A stretch of 64,000 nucleotides of DNA from UBA7985 sp002690455 (GTDB lineage Bacteria > Pseudomonadota > Alphaproteobacteria > UBA7985): assembly GCA_965662775.1 (NCBI GenBank), contig CBFIIW010000011.1, positions 1 to 64,000 on the forward strand, written 5' to 3'. Below the pieces are notes generated by a model. The model had not been told where the DNA came from. It ran no database searches and saw nothing but the letters and a program-made list of their open reading frames with translations. How positions within the stretch are numbered: the first letter of the stretch is position 1; each line of letters begins with the position of its first letter. Of this stretch, positions 42,411 through 53,288 are shown piece by piece. Both the position numbers and the translations under genes were made by a program.

Positions 42411-42720
42411 GTGGCGCGCTCGGGCCTTGGCCGCTTCGCGGCCTTCGGCCCTCCCCCGCGCACCTGCTGTGGTCACGCTCAAGGCGCTTGGCTTTGAGCG
42501 TGACTTTCCCTTTGCGCTCAAAACGCTTCGCTTTGAGCGCTGGACCTTCCCACCGACAGGGTTGCGCCGACTTGCCCCCGACCGCGCCTCGCGCGGCGGG
42601 GTCAAGCGTCGCGCAATCCGAAGCTAAAGATCGTCACGGCGGACACCGTCCGTCGTGTCCGTTTGACTGCGCGGGGGAGATTTGTAAGCCGCGAAGCGGC
42701 GTCAAATCGAGCCCGCAACC
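42411..42720. mobile_element. MITE-like repeat element with inverted ends
   Basis: The left end (42411-42486) is identical, inverted, to the first 76 bases of the window. The right end carries GCGCGGGGGAG (42669-42679), 8 bases, then GCCGCGAAGCGGC (42688-42700); the left end carries the same two blocks in reverse complement (42451-42461 and 42430-42442) with the same 8-base spacing. The interior holds further palindromes, e.g. GCGCTCAAA with TTTGAGCGC. About 310 bases with no credible gene suggests a non-autonomous mobile or dispersed element. Exact outer borders on the right are uncertain. It fills the gap between fumarase and the NYN gene. Confidence 0.7.
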
Positions 42721-42749
42721 TGGAATAATTGTTTAAACTGAAATCCGAC

Positions 42750-43364
42750 TCAGTCGTCGTCGATAAGGGGCGCCATATCGCTGTCTGGATCCATGTCGTC
42801 CGACGGTTGGCGCGTATTTCGCTGCGATACCGGCCGGGAGATATACTCCTGAATGTCGGTCAGTTCGACGAAGCTATCGGCCTGGCGGCGCAACTCGTCC
42901 GCAATCATCGGCGGCGACGACTTGATCGTCGAAATCACCGTTACTCGAACTCCCTTCCGCTGAACAGCCTCCACCAGTCGGCGGAAATCACCATCACCAG
43001 AGAAAAGCACAATGTGATCAAGTCGGTCGGCCATCTCCATGACGTCGATCGCCAGTTCAATGTCCATGTTGCCTTTGATCTTGCGGCGCCCAGCGGCGTC
43101 GGTGAACTCTTTGGTTGGCTTGGTCACAATGGTGTAACCGTTGTAGTCGAGCCAATCGACCAGTGGACGAATAGGAGAATATTCCTGATCATCGAGCAGG
43201 GCGGTGTAGTAGAAGGCACGCACCATCATCGCCTGCTTCTGAAACATGCCAAGCAGCGACTTGTAGTCGATATCAAAGGCTAAGGCCCGTGCTGTTGCGT
43301 AGAGGTTGGAGCCATCGATGAAGAGGGCTATTCTTTCCTGCGGGTAGAAGCGCAAGTTACTCAT
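42750..43364 (-). CDS. NYN-domain (LabA/DUF88) putative nuclease
   Basis: A 204-residue PIN-like NYN protein. Acidic active-site residues lie in IALFIDGSNLY (N-terminus), KGNMDIELAIDVM and IVLFSGDGDFRRLVEAV, the full set expected for a metal-dependent RNase of this fold. A disordered acidic tail (about 180-204, ending LIDDD) follows the domain. It is divergent from folK, a frequent arrangement in alphaproteobacteria. The target RNA is unknown. Confidence 0.9.
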   Translation of the reverse strand: MSNLRFYPQERIALFIDGSNLYATARALAFDIDYKSLLGMFQKQAMMVRAFYYTALLDDQEYSPIRPLVDWLDYNGYTIVTKPTKEFTDAAGRRKIKGNMDIELAIDVMEMADRLDHIVLFSGDGDFRRLVEAVQRKGVRVTVISTIKSSPPMIADELRRQADSFVELTDIQEYISRPVSQRNTRQPSDDMDPDSDMAPLIDDD

Positions 43365-43551
43365 AAAATCCGCCTTGCTTTAAATGTCCCGACGTCACGG
43401 TGGCGCAAAAATGCCAGGGCGCAAAAAATGAAGCGACCGCGGTTATAGCTTCCGCAGACGATGGGGCAATTTTTTCGTTTTGCTCGTTCGGGGCAGAGGA
43501 TGGTACACCCGCCCCAGCTTTGCAACTTTGGTTATCCACAGGCGGTGGCGC

Positions 43552-43989
43552 ATGATCCTGATCGGACTGGGAAGCAACCTTCCTCACCCTGAAATCGGTG
43601 ATTCTGCCTCCGTTCTGCGAGAAGCACTCGCCGTTTTACCCGCTAAGGGTGTGAGCGTCCAACGGGTTTCACCCTTCATAGCCTCTGAGCCAGTCCCGGT
43701 TTCCGACCAACCCTGGTACCAGAACGCCGTCTGCGCAGTCGAGTCGACGCTGTCGGCATCTGATTTGTTGGAGGCTCTGCACGACATCGAGTCCAAATTT
43801 GGACGCGTAAGGGGTGTACGAAATGCAGCCCGGATCCTCGACCTTGACCTGTTAGTCTACCACGACCTCCGTGACCCGGTTGGCCCACCGATCCTGCCTC
43901 ATCCGCGAATGTTTGAGCGTGATTTCGTCATGAAGCCGTTAGCCAGCATCACTGATGCTGACGCGCTGCGCGCGCAGTTTGAAGGCTGA
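43552..43989 (+). CDS. folK: 6-hydroxymethyl-7,8-dihydropterin pyrophosphokinase
   Basis: A 145-residue HPPK that transfers pyrophosphate from ATP to 6-hydroxymethyl-dihydropterin in folate synthesis. It begins MILIGLGSNLPHP and has the metal-binding region ARILDLDLLVYHD with both aspartates, followed by PHPRMFERDFVMKPL. ATG 43552 is chosen because conservation starts there. No folP or folB is adjacent. Confidence 0.94.
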   Translation: MILIGLGSNLPHPEIGDSASVLREALAVLPAKGVSVQRVSPFIASEPVPVSDQPWYQNAVCAVESTLSASDLLEALHDIESKFGRVRGVRNAARILDLDLLVYHDLRDPVGPPILPHPRMFERDFVMKPLASITDADALRAQFEG

Positions 43990-44147
43990 GGTCCCGATCG
44001 CCGGAAACCGCCATCAGACGCAGGCTTAAGCCGATCGAACAGCGGACCGTCCACCACAGATCCAACGCGGATCGGCCGGGTCCGCCTTGGCACCATCCTG
44101 CGCCCCGTTGCTCCACCTTACACAACCTGTGCAACGGAAGTGTCCGC

Positions 44148-45749
44148 TCAGAAGCCTGCGGCCTGACCGTCCTTGCGCGGGTCCGAGCCGGCCGAGAGAA
44201 AGCCAGTGTCCTGGTGCAGCCAGATCCCCTGGCCGCCACCGATCGGCTTCTCTGGTATCTCTAGCCGGTGGCCGCGGTCGAGCAGATCCTGGCGGAGTTT
44301 GGGTGTGATCCCGGCTTCAAGCTGAACGCCACCTGTCTTCGGCGAGGCATGGACCCGAGGTAAGTCCAGCGCGGCCTGAATATCCAGCCCGAAATCCAGC
44401 ATCGAGGTCAGCACGTGGACCTGCCCCTGAGGTTGGTAGTCCGCTCCCATGACGCCAAAAGCCATCTGCACGTCTTCACCCTTGGTCAGCATGGCAGGAA
44501 TAATGGTGTGCATGGGGCGCTTACCCGGGCCGTAAGCGTTGGGGTGATTCCGATCGTCGATGCGGAAGCTACGGGCGCGGTTCTGGAACCATATGCCAGA
44601 GCCGGGCGCCACCAGCCCCGAACCAAAGCTGTCAAAGACCGAGGCGATCAGGCTGACGGCATTACGATCGCGGTCGACCACGGTGAGATAAACCGTGTCG
44701 CCACTGGCCGGGTAGTCCGGCGTAGGTACCGGCGAGAGGCTGCGGTCATCGCGGATCCGGGCCGCCTGTCGGTCCATCCTGGCTGGGTCCAGCACGTCGT
44801 CAACGCCGCAGGGCATGGTACCCAAGTCGGCGAAGAAGGCCTCCCGATCGGCATAGGCCAGATGCGCAGCTTCGATTTGCTGGTGGTACCGGTCCAAACC
44901 GTCCACCGAGCCACAGGTGCCCAGCCGGTCAAGGATTTGCAGCATTTCCAGTGCCACCAAACCCTGACCATTGGGCGGGATTTCCCACAAGCGGTGCCCG
45001 CGATAGTCCGTACTGATGGGGTCCACCCAGGTGCTGGCTGTCGCAGCAAAATCCTCGGCACTGTGCAAGCCGCCGCCGGCGCGCAGCTTGGCCAGCATAT
45101 CCTCCATGACCCGGCCGTCATAAAAGCCCGCCCGTCCCTTCGATGCAATCTCGGCCAGCGTCCGCGCTAGCGCCGGAAAGGCCACCCGCTGGCCGACGCG
45201 GGGCAGGGAACCGCCGGGCAACAAAAGTGCTGCAGCATCCGGGTCCCGAGCGAGTAGGTCAGCTTCCAGCCCCCAGTCGCTGCGCACGCGTGCGTGCACG
45301 GGGAACCCAGTCTCTGCGTATATCCGCGCAGGCTCAACCACCTGCGCCAGATCCCAACTGCCAAAGCGTTCGAGCAATGCAATCAGCCCGTCCACAGCGC
45401 CAGGAATAGTGACTGCATGAGGGTGCTGGCGGTTGACTTTACGGGCCCCCGGGAAAGCCGCGCTGATGTTCTCCAGTGTCGCCGCTGCTGGCGCGCGCCC
45501 AGACCCGTTAAGACCATAGACTGGCATTTTTCCGCCCTGTGCATAGAGCGCGAACATATCACCGCCCAGACCCACGGATTGAGGCTCCACCACACACTGA
45601 ACCAGACAAGCCGTGACCGCCGCATCTACCGCATTCCCACCCTCGGCCAGCACCTGCAGAGCTGCAGAGGTGGCCAGCGGATGAGACGTTGCAACCGCGC
45701 CCTTTTCCGCCATAACAGTAGACCGACCGGGAAGCTCAAAACTACGCAT
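44148..45749 (-). CDS. ggt: Gamma-glutamyltransferase family protein (Ntn hydrolase)
   Basis: A 533-residue gamma-glutamyltransferase. The autoprocessing site is YPASGDTVYLTVVDRDRNAVS, where the Thr after SGD becomes the N-terminal nucleophile of the small subunit; downstream are GSGIWFQNRA and the PMHTIIPAML segment. It hydrolyses or transfers gamma-glutamyl groups from glutathione or other gamma-glutamyl compounds. ATG 45749 has AAGGAG 8 bases upstream. There is no signal peptide, so unlike E. coli Ggt it is probably cytosolic; related cytosolic members act on other gamma-glutamyl amides or cephalosporin-like acyl groups. It diverges from an acetoacetyl-CoA synthetase gene 72 bases away. 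Confidence 0.88.
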   Translation of the reverse strand: MRSFELPGRSTVMAEKGAVATSHPLATSAALQVLAEGGNAVDAAVTACLVQCVVEPQSVGLGGDMFALYAQGGKMPVYGLNGSGRAPAAATLENISAAFPGARKVNRQHPHAVTIPGAVDGLIALLERFGSWDLAQVVEPARIYAETGFPVHARVRSDWGLEADLLARDPDAAALLLPGGSLPRVGQRVAFPALARTLAEIASKGRAGFYDGRVMEDMLAKLRAGGGLHSAEDFAATASTWVDPISTDYRGHRLWEIPPNGQGLVALEMLQILDRLGTCGSVDGLDRYHQQIEAAHLAYADREAFFADLGTMPCGVDDVLDPARMDRQAARIRDDRSLSPVPTPDYPASGDTVYLTVVDRDRNAVSLIASVFDSFGSGLVAPGSGIWFQNRARSFRIDDRNHPNAYGPGKRPMHTIIPAMLTKGEDVQMAFGVMGADYQPQGQVHVLTSMLDFGLDIQAALDLPRVHASPKTGGVQLEAGITPKLRQDLLDRGHRLEIPEKPIGGGQGIWLHQDTGFLSAGSDPRKDGQAAGF

Positions 45750-45821
45750 CAATGTACTCCTTGCGAGGGGGAAGACCGACCCGGATCGAGCCGACAGGAA
45801 ACCGAGACTGAGGACGCTCCT

Positions 45822-47801
<1,980 letters not shown>

Positions 47802-47925
47802 GCCCGTATCTGTCGCAGGAGACCCCGAAACCGTCGGGTCTGACGGCCGGAAAGGGATGCTGTAAGGGCTCTCCAGCTGCTCGCCCTGACCGCAACGGAA
47901 CAACCAAGACGAAGGGACCAACGCC

Positions 47926-49092
47926 GTGCCAGTTATCACCACCATCGACGACCTGAAGGAGATAGCCCGGCGCCGGGTGCCGACGATGTTCTTCGATTAT
48001 GCCGAAGCCGGATCGTACACAGAGCAGACCTTGCGCGATAACGCCTCAGATTTTGACAAGATCAGACTGCGCCAGCGCGTGGCCGTAAATATCGAAGGGC
48101 GCAGCCTTGCAACAAAGATGGTTGGCGAAGATGTCTCTATGCCGTTGGCGCTGGCCCCTGTGGGCCTGACTGGGATGCAGCATGCCGACGGTGAAATCCT
48201 GGCGGCTCAAGCCGCGGAAGAAGTCGGGGTGCCCTTCACCCTGTCGACCATGTCGATCTGTTCGATCGAGGACGTAGCTGAGAAAACCACCAAACCGTTC
48301 TGGTTTCAGCTGTATTTCATGCGTGACCGCGACTTCATCGAGCGCTTGATCCAGAGGGCTCATGACGCGGGTTGTTCAGCACTGGTCCTAACGCTGGATC
48401 TGCAGATTCTTGGGCAGCGCCACAAGGACCTCAAAAACGGCATGACGGCACCGCCGAAACTGACGGTAGCCAATTTGCTCGATATGGTCAGGAAGCCGGG
48501 TTGGTCGCTTGGCATGCTTGGCACCTCGCGGCGTAGCTTCCGCAATATCGTCGGCCACGCCAAGGGCGTCAGCGACATGTCATCGCTTATGTCTTGGACC
48601 AGCCAGCAGTTCGACCCGCGTCTGAGCTGGGACGACATTGCCTGGATCAAGGAACGCTGGGACCGCAAGCTGATCCTCAAGGGTATCCTTGATGAGGAAG
48701 ACGCCCGGATGGCGGTCAAGACCGGTGCCGACGCAATCATCGTTTCCAACCACGGCGGCCGCCAGCTTGATGGTGCCGTATCGTCGGTCTCGATGCTGCC
48801 CCGGATTGTCGAGGCGGTTGGCGACCAGATCGAGGTGCACATGGACGGTGGTATTCGCAGTGGACAGGATGTGCTCAAGGCGCGGGCTTTGGGGGCGAAG
48901 GGCACCTACAGCGGTCGGGCCTACATCTACGGACTTGGCGCCATGGGCAAGGCGGGCGTAACCACCGCGCTGGAGGTGATCCGCAAGGAGATGGATATCA
49001 CAATGGCGCTTTGTGGCTGCCGTAGCATCGAAGATTTCGGCACGGATCACCTGGTGCGTACCCCACCGCGGACTGCAAACGATTTCATGTAA
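47926..49092 (+). CDS. lldD: FMN-dependent L-lactate dehydrogenase / alpha-hydroxy-acid dehydrogenase
   Basis: A 388-residue TIM-barrel flavoprotein of the LldD family. Recognised parts: RVPTMFFDYAEAGSYTE near the N-terminus, ALAPVGLTGMQHADGE, FWFQLYFMRDR, the catalytic His and substrate Arg in IIVSNHGGRQLDGAVSS, and the FMN-phosphate loop GGIRSGQDVLKA. It oxidises L-lactate (or a similar 2-hydroxyacid) to pyruvate, passing electrons to quinone at the membrane. GTG 47926 is preceded by GAAGGGA. It follows aacS by 124 bases. Confidence 0.9.
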   Translation: MPVITTIDDLKEIARRRVPTMFFDYAEAGSYTEQTLRDNASDFDKIRLRQRVAVNIEGRSLATKMVGEDVSMPLALAPVGLTGMQHADGEILAAQAAEEVGVPFTLSTMSICSIEDVAEKTTKPFWFQLYFMRDRDFIERLIQRAHDAGCSALVLTLDLQILGQRHKDLKNGMTAPPKLTVANLLDMVRKPGWSLGMLGTSRRSFRNIVGHAKGVSDMSSLMSWTSQQFDPRLSWDDIAWIKERWDRKLILKGILDEEDARMAVKTGADAIIVSNHGGRQLDGAVSSVSMLPRIVEAVGDQIEVHMDGGIRSGQDVLKARALGAKGTYSGRAYIYGLGAMGKAGVTTALEVIRKEMDITMALCGCRSIEDFGTDHLVRTPPRTANDFM

Positions 49093-49250
49093 CGTCTGGT
49101 TCAGAATCGTTTTCCAGACAGCGAGTCCGAATTTCAGGAATGAGGTTTCAGGGCGGCCATGCGGTCCCTGATGCCTGCTGAGGAATGGCTCAGGTCCGAC
49201 CAACCCCGCTAGATTGAAGGGCGCATAAATCAAACTGAGAGGATCGACCC

Positions 49251-50252
49251 TTGCCCCTGACCCCCGCCGTTGCCGCCATCATCGCCAACTATGAAAGCGA
49301 AAGTCCTGGTACGCGCGCCAAGCTGGTTCAGATGCTCAACCACGGCCGCTTGGGCGGTACGGGCAAAATGATTATTCTGCCCGTGGATCAGGGTTTTGAG
49401 CACGGCCCGGCGCGGTCCTTTGCCCCAAATCCGGCTGGCTACGACCCGCTGTATCACTGGCAACTCGCGATTGACGCCGGGTTGAGCGCCTTCGCCGCGC
49501 CCATTGGTTTATTGTCAGCTGGTGCGGGTCATTTCGCCGGCCAGATTCCAACAATTCTGAAGGTGAACAGCTCTAACAGCCACGCTCTGGCCGCCGATCA
49601 GGCGCTGACCGGTAGCGTCGAGGACGCCCTCCGGCTCGGCTGTGCGGGCGTGGGCTACACGCTCTATCCCGGCTCGGATCAGCAGTTCGATATGCAGGAA
49701 AAGCTCCGGCAACTGACCAAGGACGCGCGTGATGCCGGGCTTGCCGTCGTGGTCTGGAGCTACCCGTGTGGCGGTGGGTTGAGCAAGCTGGGTGAGACCA
49801 GTCTAGACGTCATAGCCTACGCCGCTCATATCGCCGCGTTGATGGGTGCACATGTCATAAAGGTCAAGCCGCCGAAGCCCCAGATCGAGCAGGACGCGGC
49901 CCGTCCGCACTACGACGGCAATGACTGGTCACGCTTGGAAGACCGGATCGCACACGTCATCCAGTCCGCCTTTGATGGCCGGCGGATTGTGATTTTCTCT
50001 GGTGGAGAGGCCAAGGGCACCGAAGCGGTCTATGAGGAAATCGCCGCCATCGCCCGAGGTGGGGGTTTTGGCTCAATCATTGGCCGCAATGCCTTCCAGC
50101 GCCCGCGTGAAGAGGCCCTTGCCATGCTCGACCAGTTGATCACTGTCTATGACAGCCAAGCGCAGAGTGAAGCGGGCAACTCGGCCGAAGTGGCTGGGGG
50201 TATGGGCCAGGCCGCGGCGGCGGCGCGCGTGCGCGTGCGCGCCGGAACGTAG
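49251..50252 (+). CDS. fbaB: Class I fructose-bisphosphate aldolase (FbaB/DhnA type)
   Basis: A 333-residue Schiff-base aldolase of the DhnA/FbaB family, with LPVDQGFEHGPARSF near residue 43, GYTLYPGSDQQ in the middle, the likely Schiff-base Lys in HVIKVKPP, and the phosphate-binding FSGGEAKG followed by GGFGSIIGRNAFQRP. It interconverts fructose 1,6-bisphosphate with the triose phosphates. The start appears to be TTG 49251, with GAGAGGA upstream at normal distance; no ATG is suitably placed. The fructose-bisphosphatase gene begins 5 bases after its stop, so the two are co-translated and act consecutively in gluconeogenesis. Confidence 0.9.
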   Translation: MPLTPAVAAIIANYESESPGTRAKLVQMLNHGRLGGTGKMIILPVDQGFEHGPARSFAPNPAGYDPLYHWQLAIDAGLSAFAAPIGLLSAGAGHFAGQIPTILKVNSSNSHALAADQALTGSVEDALRLGCAGVGYTLYPGSDQQFDMQEKLRQLTKDARDAGLAVVVWSYPCGGGLSKLGETSLDVIAYAAHIAALMGAHVIKVKPPKPQIEQDAARPHYDGNDWSRLEDRIAHVIQSAFDGRRIVIFSGGEAKGTEAVYEEIAAIARGGGFGSIIGRNAFQRPREEALAMLDQLITVYDSQAQSEAGNSAEVAGGMGQAAAAARVRVRAGT

Positions 50253-50257
50253 GCCGC

Positions 50258-51211
50258 ATGACCACCCCCCTCAGTGTGGCGGCTCTGCTCCCGACATTCG
50301 AGCGCGCCTGTGCCCTTGCGGCGCGGGCCTGTCTGCCTTGGGTCGGACGCGGGGACAAGGAAGCCGCAGATGCCGCCGCCGTCGATGCCATGCGTACAGC
50401 CTTCAACGCAGCCCCCATGCACGGCCGCATCGTTATCGGCGAGGGCGAGCGCGACCAGGCCCCTATGCTTTTCATCGGTGAAACCCTCGGTGATGGCCCA
50501 AAACAGGCATCCACGCCGGAGGTCGACATTGCCGTTGACCCGCTGGAAGGCACAACCTTGTGCGCCGAAGCGCGGCCCGGAGCGCTCTGTGTCGCAGCCT
50601 TTGCCCCGCGCAGTGAACTGCTGTGCGCCCCAGACGTATATATGCAGAAAATCGTCGCCCGGCCGGGACTGAGGCTGGAGCCGATAGATCTCGACCAGCC
50701 GCTTGATGGTGTGTTGGCCCGATTGCAAGAGCAGGCTGGTCGCCCGCTTCGGGTGGTCATGCTCGACCGTGGGCGGCATGCCACCCAGTGTGCAATGGTC
50801 AAAGACGCAGGGGCGGAACTCTCGCTGATCCCTGATGGTGATGTCATGGGGGCGCTGTTAACGGCTCTGCCGTCCGCCATTGCGCCGGACAGCCCGCGTT
50901 ATGATCTCTATATCGGCAGTGGCGGTGCGCCCGAGGGCGTACTGGCTGCGGCTGGTTTGCAGGCTTTGGGTGGGAGCATGTTCGGACGCCTGATTTTCCG
51001 CGATGGTGCCGAGCGCTTGCGCGCTGCGCGTCTCGGGCTGCACCGAGACGAACAGGATCGGGTCTTCGGTCTGGATGATTTGGCGTCGATGCGCTCGCAT
51101 CTGGTGATCTCGGGGGTCACAACGGACGTGTTCGAGGGCGCGACGTCCACGCGCGCGCAGGTGCTTAGTCTGGGGGCAGGGATCTGTCAGTTGGCGCATC
51201 AGTTCTACTGA
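50258..51211 (+). CDS. glpX: Class II fructose-1,6-bisphosphatase
   Basis: A 317-residue GlpX-type phosphatase hydrolysing fructose 1,6-bisphosphate to fructose 6-phosphate. Metal and substrate motifs visible are GRGDKEAADAAAVDAMR, VIGEGERDQAPMLFIGE and AVDPLEGTTLCA, and later LYIGSGGAPEGVLAAAGL. It starts 5 bases after the aldolase stop, making a compact gluconeogenic pair. A strong hairpin follows at 51241-51268. Confidence 0.95.
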   Translation: MTTPLSVAALLPTFERACALAARACLPWVGRGDKEAADAAAVDAMRTAFNAAPMHGRIVIGEGERDQAPMLFIGETLGDGPKQASTPEVDIAVDPLEGTTLCAEARPGALCVAAFAPRSELLCAPDVYMQKIVARPGLRLEPIDLDQPLDGVLARLQEQAGRPLRVVMLDRGRHATQCAMVKDAGAELSLIPDGDVMGALLTALPSAIAPDSPRYDLYIGSGGAPEGVLAAAGLQALGGSMFGRLIFRDGAERLRAARLGLHRDEQDRVFGLDDLASMRSHLVISGVTTDVFEGATSTRAQVLSLGAGICQLAHQFY

Positions 51212-51240
51212 TCCCTGTCTGCTCTGAGTGCAGTGCAAAA

Positions 51241-51268
51241 GAGGGCGCCAATGGGCGCCCCCTCGTTT
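51241..51268. terminator. Bidirectional terminator hairpin
   Basis: GAGGGCGCC-AATG-GGCGCCCCCTC forms a strong stem with an A run before it and TTT after, between convergent glpX and the secreted protein gene. Confidence 0.75.
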
Positions 51269-51303
51269 CACTGCGGCGATGCGCAGGATGATCGCGGCTG
51301 AGC

Positions 51304-52152
51304 TTAGCGCAAAATATAAGTGTTGAAGCGGTCGGAACGGCCGTCAGTGTAGACGGTGGTCATTTCGGCGATCAGCTTCTGGCCGCGGCGCTTGAGCACC
51401 ATGGTGCGCTTGGCGAAGCCCTGATCCCAGGTCGCCATGATCCGTTCAGCGCTGGTCGGGTCGGCACCGACACTGGCGGTAAGCGGAATGCCTTGGGTCC
51501 AGCCCCAGTTGCAGTCTGTGGGGTGGCAGGAGCCCCAGGCCTTCACCCGGACCGTCGAACCATTAACCAGAACGCGAATCTTGGTCACGCCACGGGTATC
51601 ATCGTCGATGTTCATCCAGGCGCCTTCCATTTGCTCAAGGTTGGTTTCAATTGGCGAAACCGGCAGCAGAGGCAGTAGCGGGAGGATTGGATTTGGCATC
51701 AGGATAGGCGGAATGCTCACCGGCATCCGCTTGAGGGTATAGCGAAAGAAGGTGTCGGTGCGGCCATCGTTGAAGTCTGTGGCGTTCTCGATAATCAACG
51801 CGTCGCCGTGCATGTAGGCACTGATCAGCGACGTGGCGTGCGACTTGCTGTAATGGGCCATGATGCGGTCGGCGGAAAGTGGCGAGGCGCTCACGGAAGA
51901 CGCCAGCGGCATGGCGGCGACTTCACCCCAATTACAATCAGACGGATGGCAAGCGCCCCAGGTATTGAGGGTAGCGGATGCGCCTTCGCCGCCGATGACA
52001 ACTTTGGTGATGCCACGGGTGTTTTCGTCGACGTTGATCCAAGCGCCACGCAGATCGTTCAGACCGGCCTGAGCAGTACTAGCGAGCAGAATACTGGCGA
52101 GGGTGCCGGTAGCAATGACAGAGAGTTTGTTGAAGAGCGACGCGATTTTCAT
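51304..52152 (-). CDS. Secreted protein with duplicated Cys-His-Pro domain, unknown function
   Basis: A 282-residue protein with a signal peptide (cleavage likely after STAQA, residue 29) and two homologous domains (about 35-142 and 176-282) joined by a Pro/Leu-rich linker (143-170). Each has GAW(I/M)N(V/I)D, then TRG(I/V)TK, then the signature WG(A/S)CHP(S/T)DCNWG (65-76 and 206-217), then SADRIMA or SAERIMA, and finally DGR(T/S)D(T/R)F. Domain identity is roughly half by eye. The invariant Cys-His-Pro-x-Asp-Cys could be a disulfide or metal site. The fold is probably all-beta. It is periplasmic or extracellular; no function is known to me. Confidence 0.75.
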   Translation of the reverse strand: MKIASLFNKLSVIATGTLASILLASTAQAGLNDLRGAWINVDENTRGITKVVIGGEGASATLNTWGACHPSDCNWGEVAAMPLASSVSASPLSADRIMAHYSKSHATSLISAYMHGDALIIENATDFNDGRTDTFFRYTLKRMPVSIPPILMPNPILPLLPLLPVSPIETNLEQMEGAWMNIDDDTRGVTKIRVLVNGSTVRVKAWGSCHPTDCNWGWTQGIPLTASVGADPTSAERIMATWDQGFAKRTMVLKRRGQKLIAEMTTVYTDGRSDRFNTYILR

Positions 52153-52333
52153 GGTGTGATCCTTGATAAGGCGGTTAAGTGGGGCGGGTTTGGCTGTGTT
52201 CCCGCGGTTGATGGGGCCTTGTCTAAGGGTTCTCTGTTGCGCGCGTTTCTCGGATCGCTTTCAGTTGTCGTCATTGGTGAAACATTGGGTGTGCCCACGT
52301 TTCAAAATGTTTCTGGCGGGGGCTATCAGACCA

Positions 52334-52374
52334 AAAAAAGGGGCTTTGACAGTTAATATTGCTGCCCAAGCCCC
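52334..52374 (-). terminator. Rho-independent terminator of the 2OG-Fe(II) oxygenase gene
   Basis: On the minus strand GGGGCTT (52374-52368) pairs with AAGCCCC (52346-52340), followed by seven T (52339-52333). Confidence 0.8.
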
Positions 52375-52405
52375 CTCAAATCATCAAATTTCACTCGACG
52401 AGTGG

Positions 52406-53245
52406 TCAGCCGCCGCGCAGCTCCCTGAGCCGTTCCTGCAGGTAGGAATCCGCCGTATAGCGGTCCGACAGCACAACGTCCGAGCGGGGATGGCAGAACA
52501 GCGGCAGGCTGATCCGACCGATGGTTTTGTCGGCACCATCGGGGTTGATCACGCGATGGGTGGTGGAGGGGAAATAGCCGCCCGAAGCTTCTTGCAGCAT
52601 ATCGCCGACGTTAACTATCAGGTTGCCGAAGTCGCAGGGCACCTCCAACCAGGAACCGTCTTTGGCCAGAACCTGAAGCCCGGGCTCGTTGGAGGCGGGT
52701 AGAATGGTGATCAGGTTAATGTCTTCGTGCGCAGCTGCGCGAATGGCCGCGGGCTCCTCGTCGCCGGTCAGCGGCGGGTAATGCAGGATGCGCAGCAGGT
52801 GCTTGGTGCTCCCCTCGATCATCTTCGGCAACGGCTCGGTGAAAAGTGCACTCACCTCCATCGGCGATTCATGCTCGATCCACTTCAGCAGCTCGGCAGC
52901 TAAATCGGTCGCGTTCTGATGGTAGGCCTTTGCCTTGGGCAGCAGATCCTCCGGGCAGACGTCGCCGGGGTAGTAGTGGAAGAATTCCTTGATGTCCTTG
53001 ATGGTATTGCCCTTGGCGGTCTCTGAGAGGGACTGCGGATAGAACCCGCCCGCACCGTTATGGGGAACCGCAAAGTCATTTTTGCGGTCTTCACCGAAGA
53101 ACTGCCGCCAGTCATCGTAAAGGGCCTGGACTTCTTCCTGGCGTAGCGGATGGTTCTTCAGCACACCAAAACCGGTATCGCGCAATGAACGAACGAAGTC
53201 TTGTTTTGCGGTCGGACTGGTGTAATCGACAGCGACAAGTTCCAT
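52406..53245 (-). CDS. 2-oxoglutarate/Fe(II)-dependent oxygenase, isopenicillin-N-synthase-like
   Basis: A 279-residue oxygenase of the IPNS-like superfamily. The iron ligands are the HxD of RAAAHEDINLITIL and the distal His in PSTTHRVINP; the 2-oxoglutarate-binding RxS is GRISLPLF. The N-terminal TGFGVLKNHPL segment is the DIOX_N region. It hydroxylates or desaturates a small molecule with O2, 2-oxoglutarate and iron. The substrate is unknown. It is divergent from the putrescine aminotransferase operon with 209 bases between, so it may be co-controlled with polyamine use. It has its own terminator. Confidence 0.86.
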   Translation of the reverse strand: MELVAVDYTSPTAKQDFVRSLRDTGFGVLKNHPLRQEEVQALYDDWRQFFGEDRKNDFAVPHNGAGGFYPQSLSETAKGNTIKDIKEFFHYYPGDVCPEDLLPKAKAYHQNATDLAAELLKWIEHESPMEVSALFTEPLPKMIEGSTKHLLRILHYPPLTGDEEPAAIRAAAHEDINLITILPASNEPGLQVLAKDGSWLEVPCDFGNLIVNVGDMLQEASGGYFPSTTHRVINPDGADKTIGRISLPLFCHPRSDVVLSDRYTADSYLQERLRELRGG

Positions 53246-53288
53246 GTCAGGACTCCTGATTGAATTAAAAATGTTGATCTAGGGTGAC

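Noticed and set aside
42427..42627. A 66-codon open frame inside the repeat element
   Set aside because: It is Arg/Ala-rich with no ribosome binding site and overlaps the inverted ends; most likely non-coding repeat sequence.
43532..43540. A perfect DnaA box (TTATCCACA) between the NYN gene and folK
   Set aside because: It is single, with no AT-rich unwinding region or further boxes, so it gives no support for a replication origin.
45294..45821. Long upstream extension of the acetoacetyl-CoA synthetase frame
   Set aside because: It lies opposite the ggt coding sequence, has no family similarity, and ATG 45822 has a good ribosome binding site.
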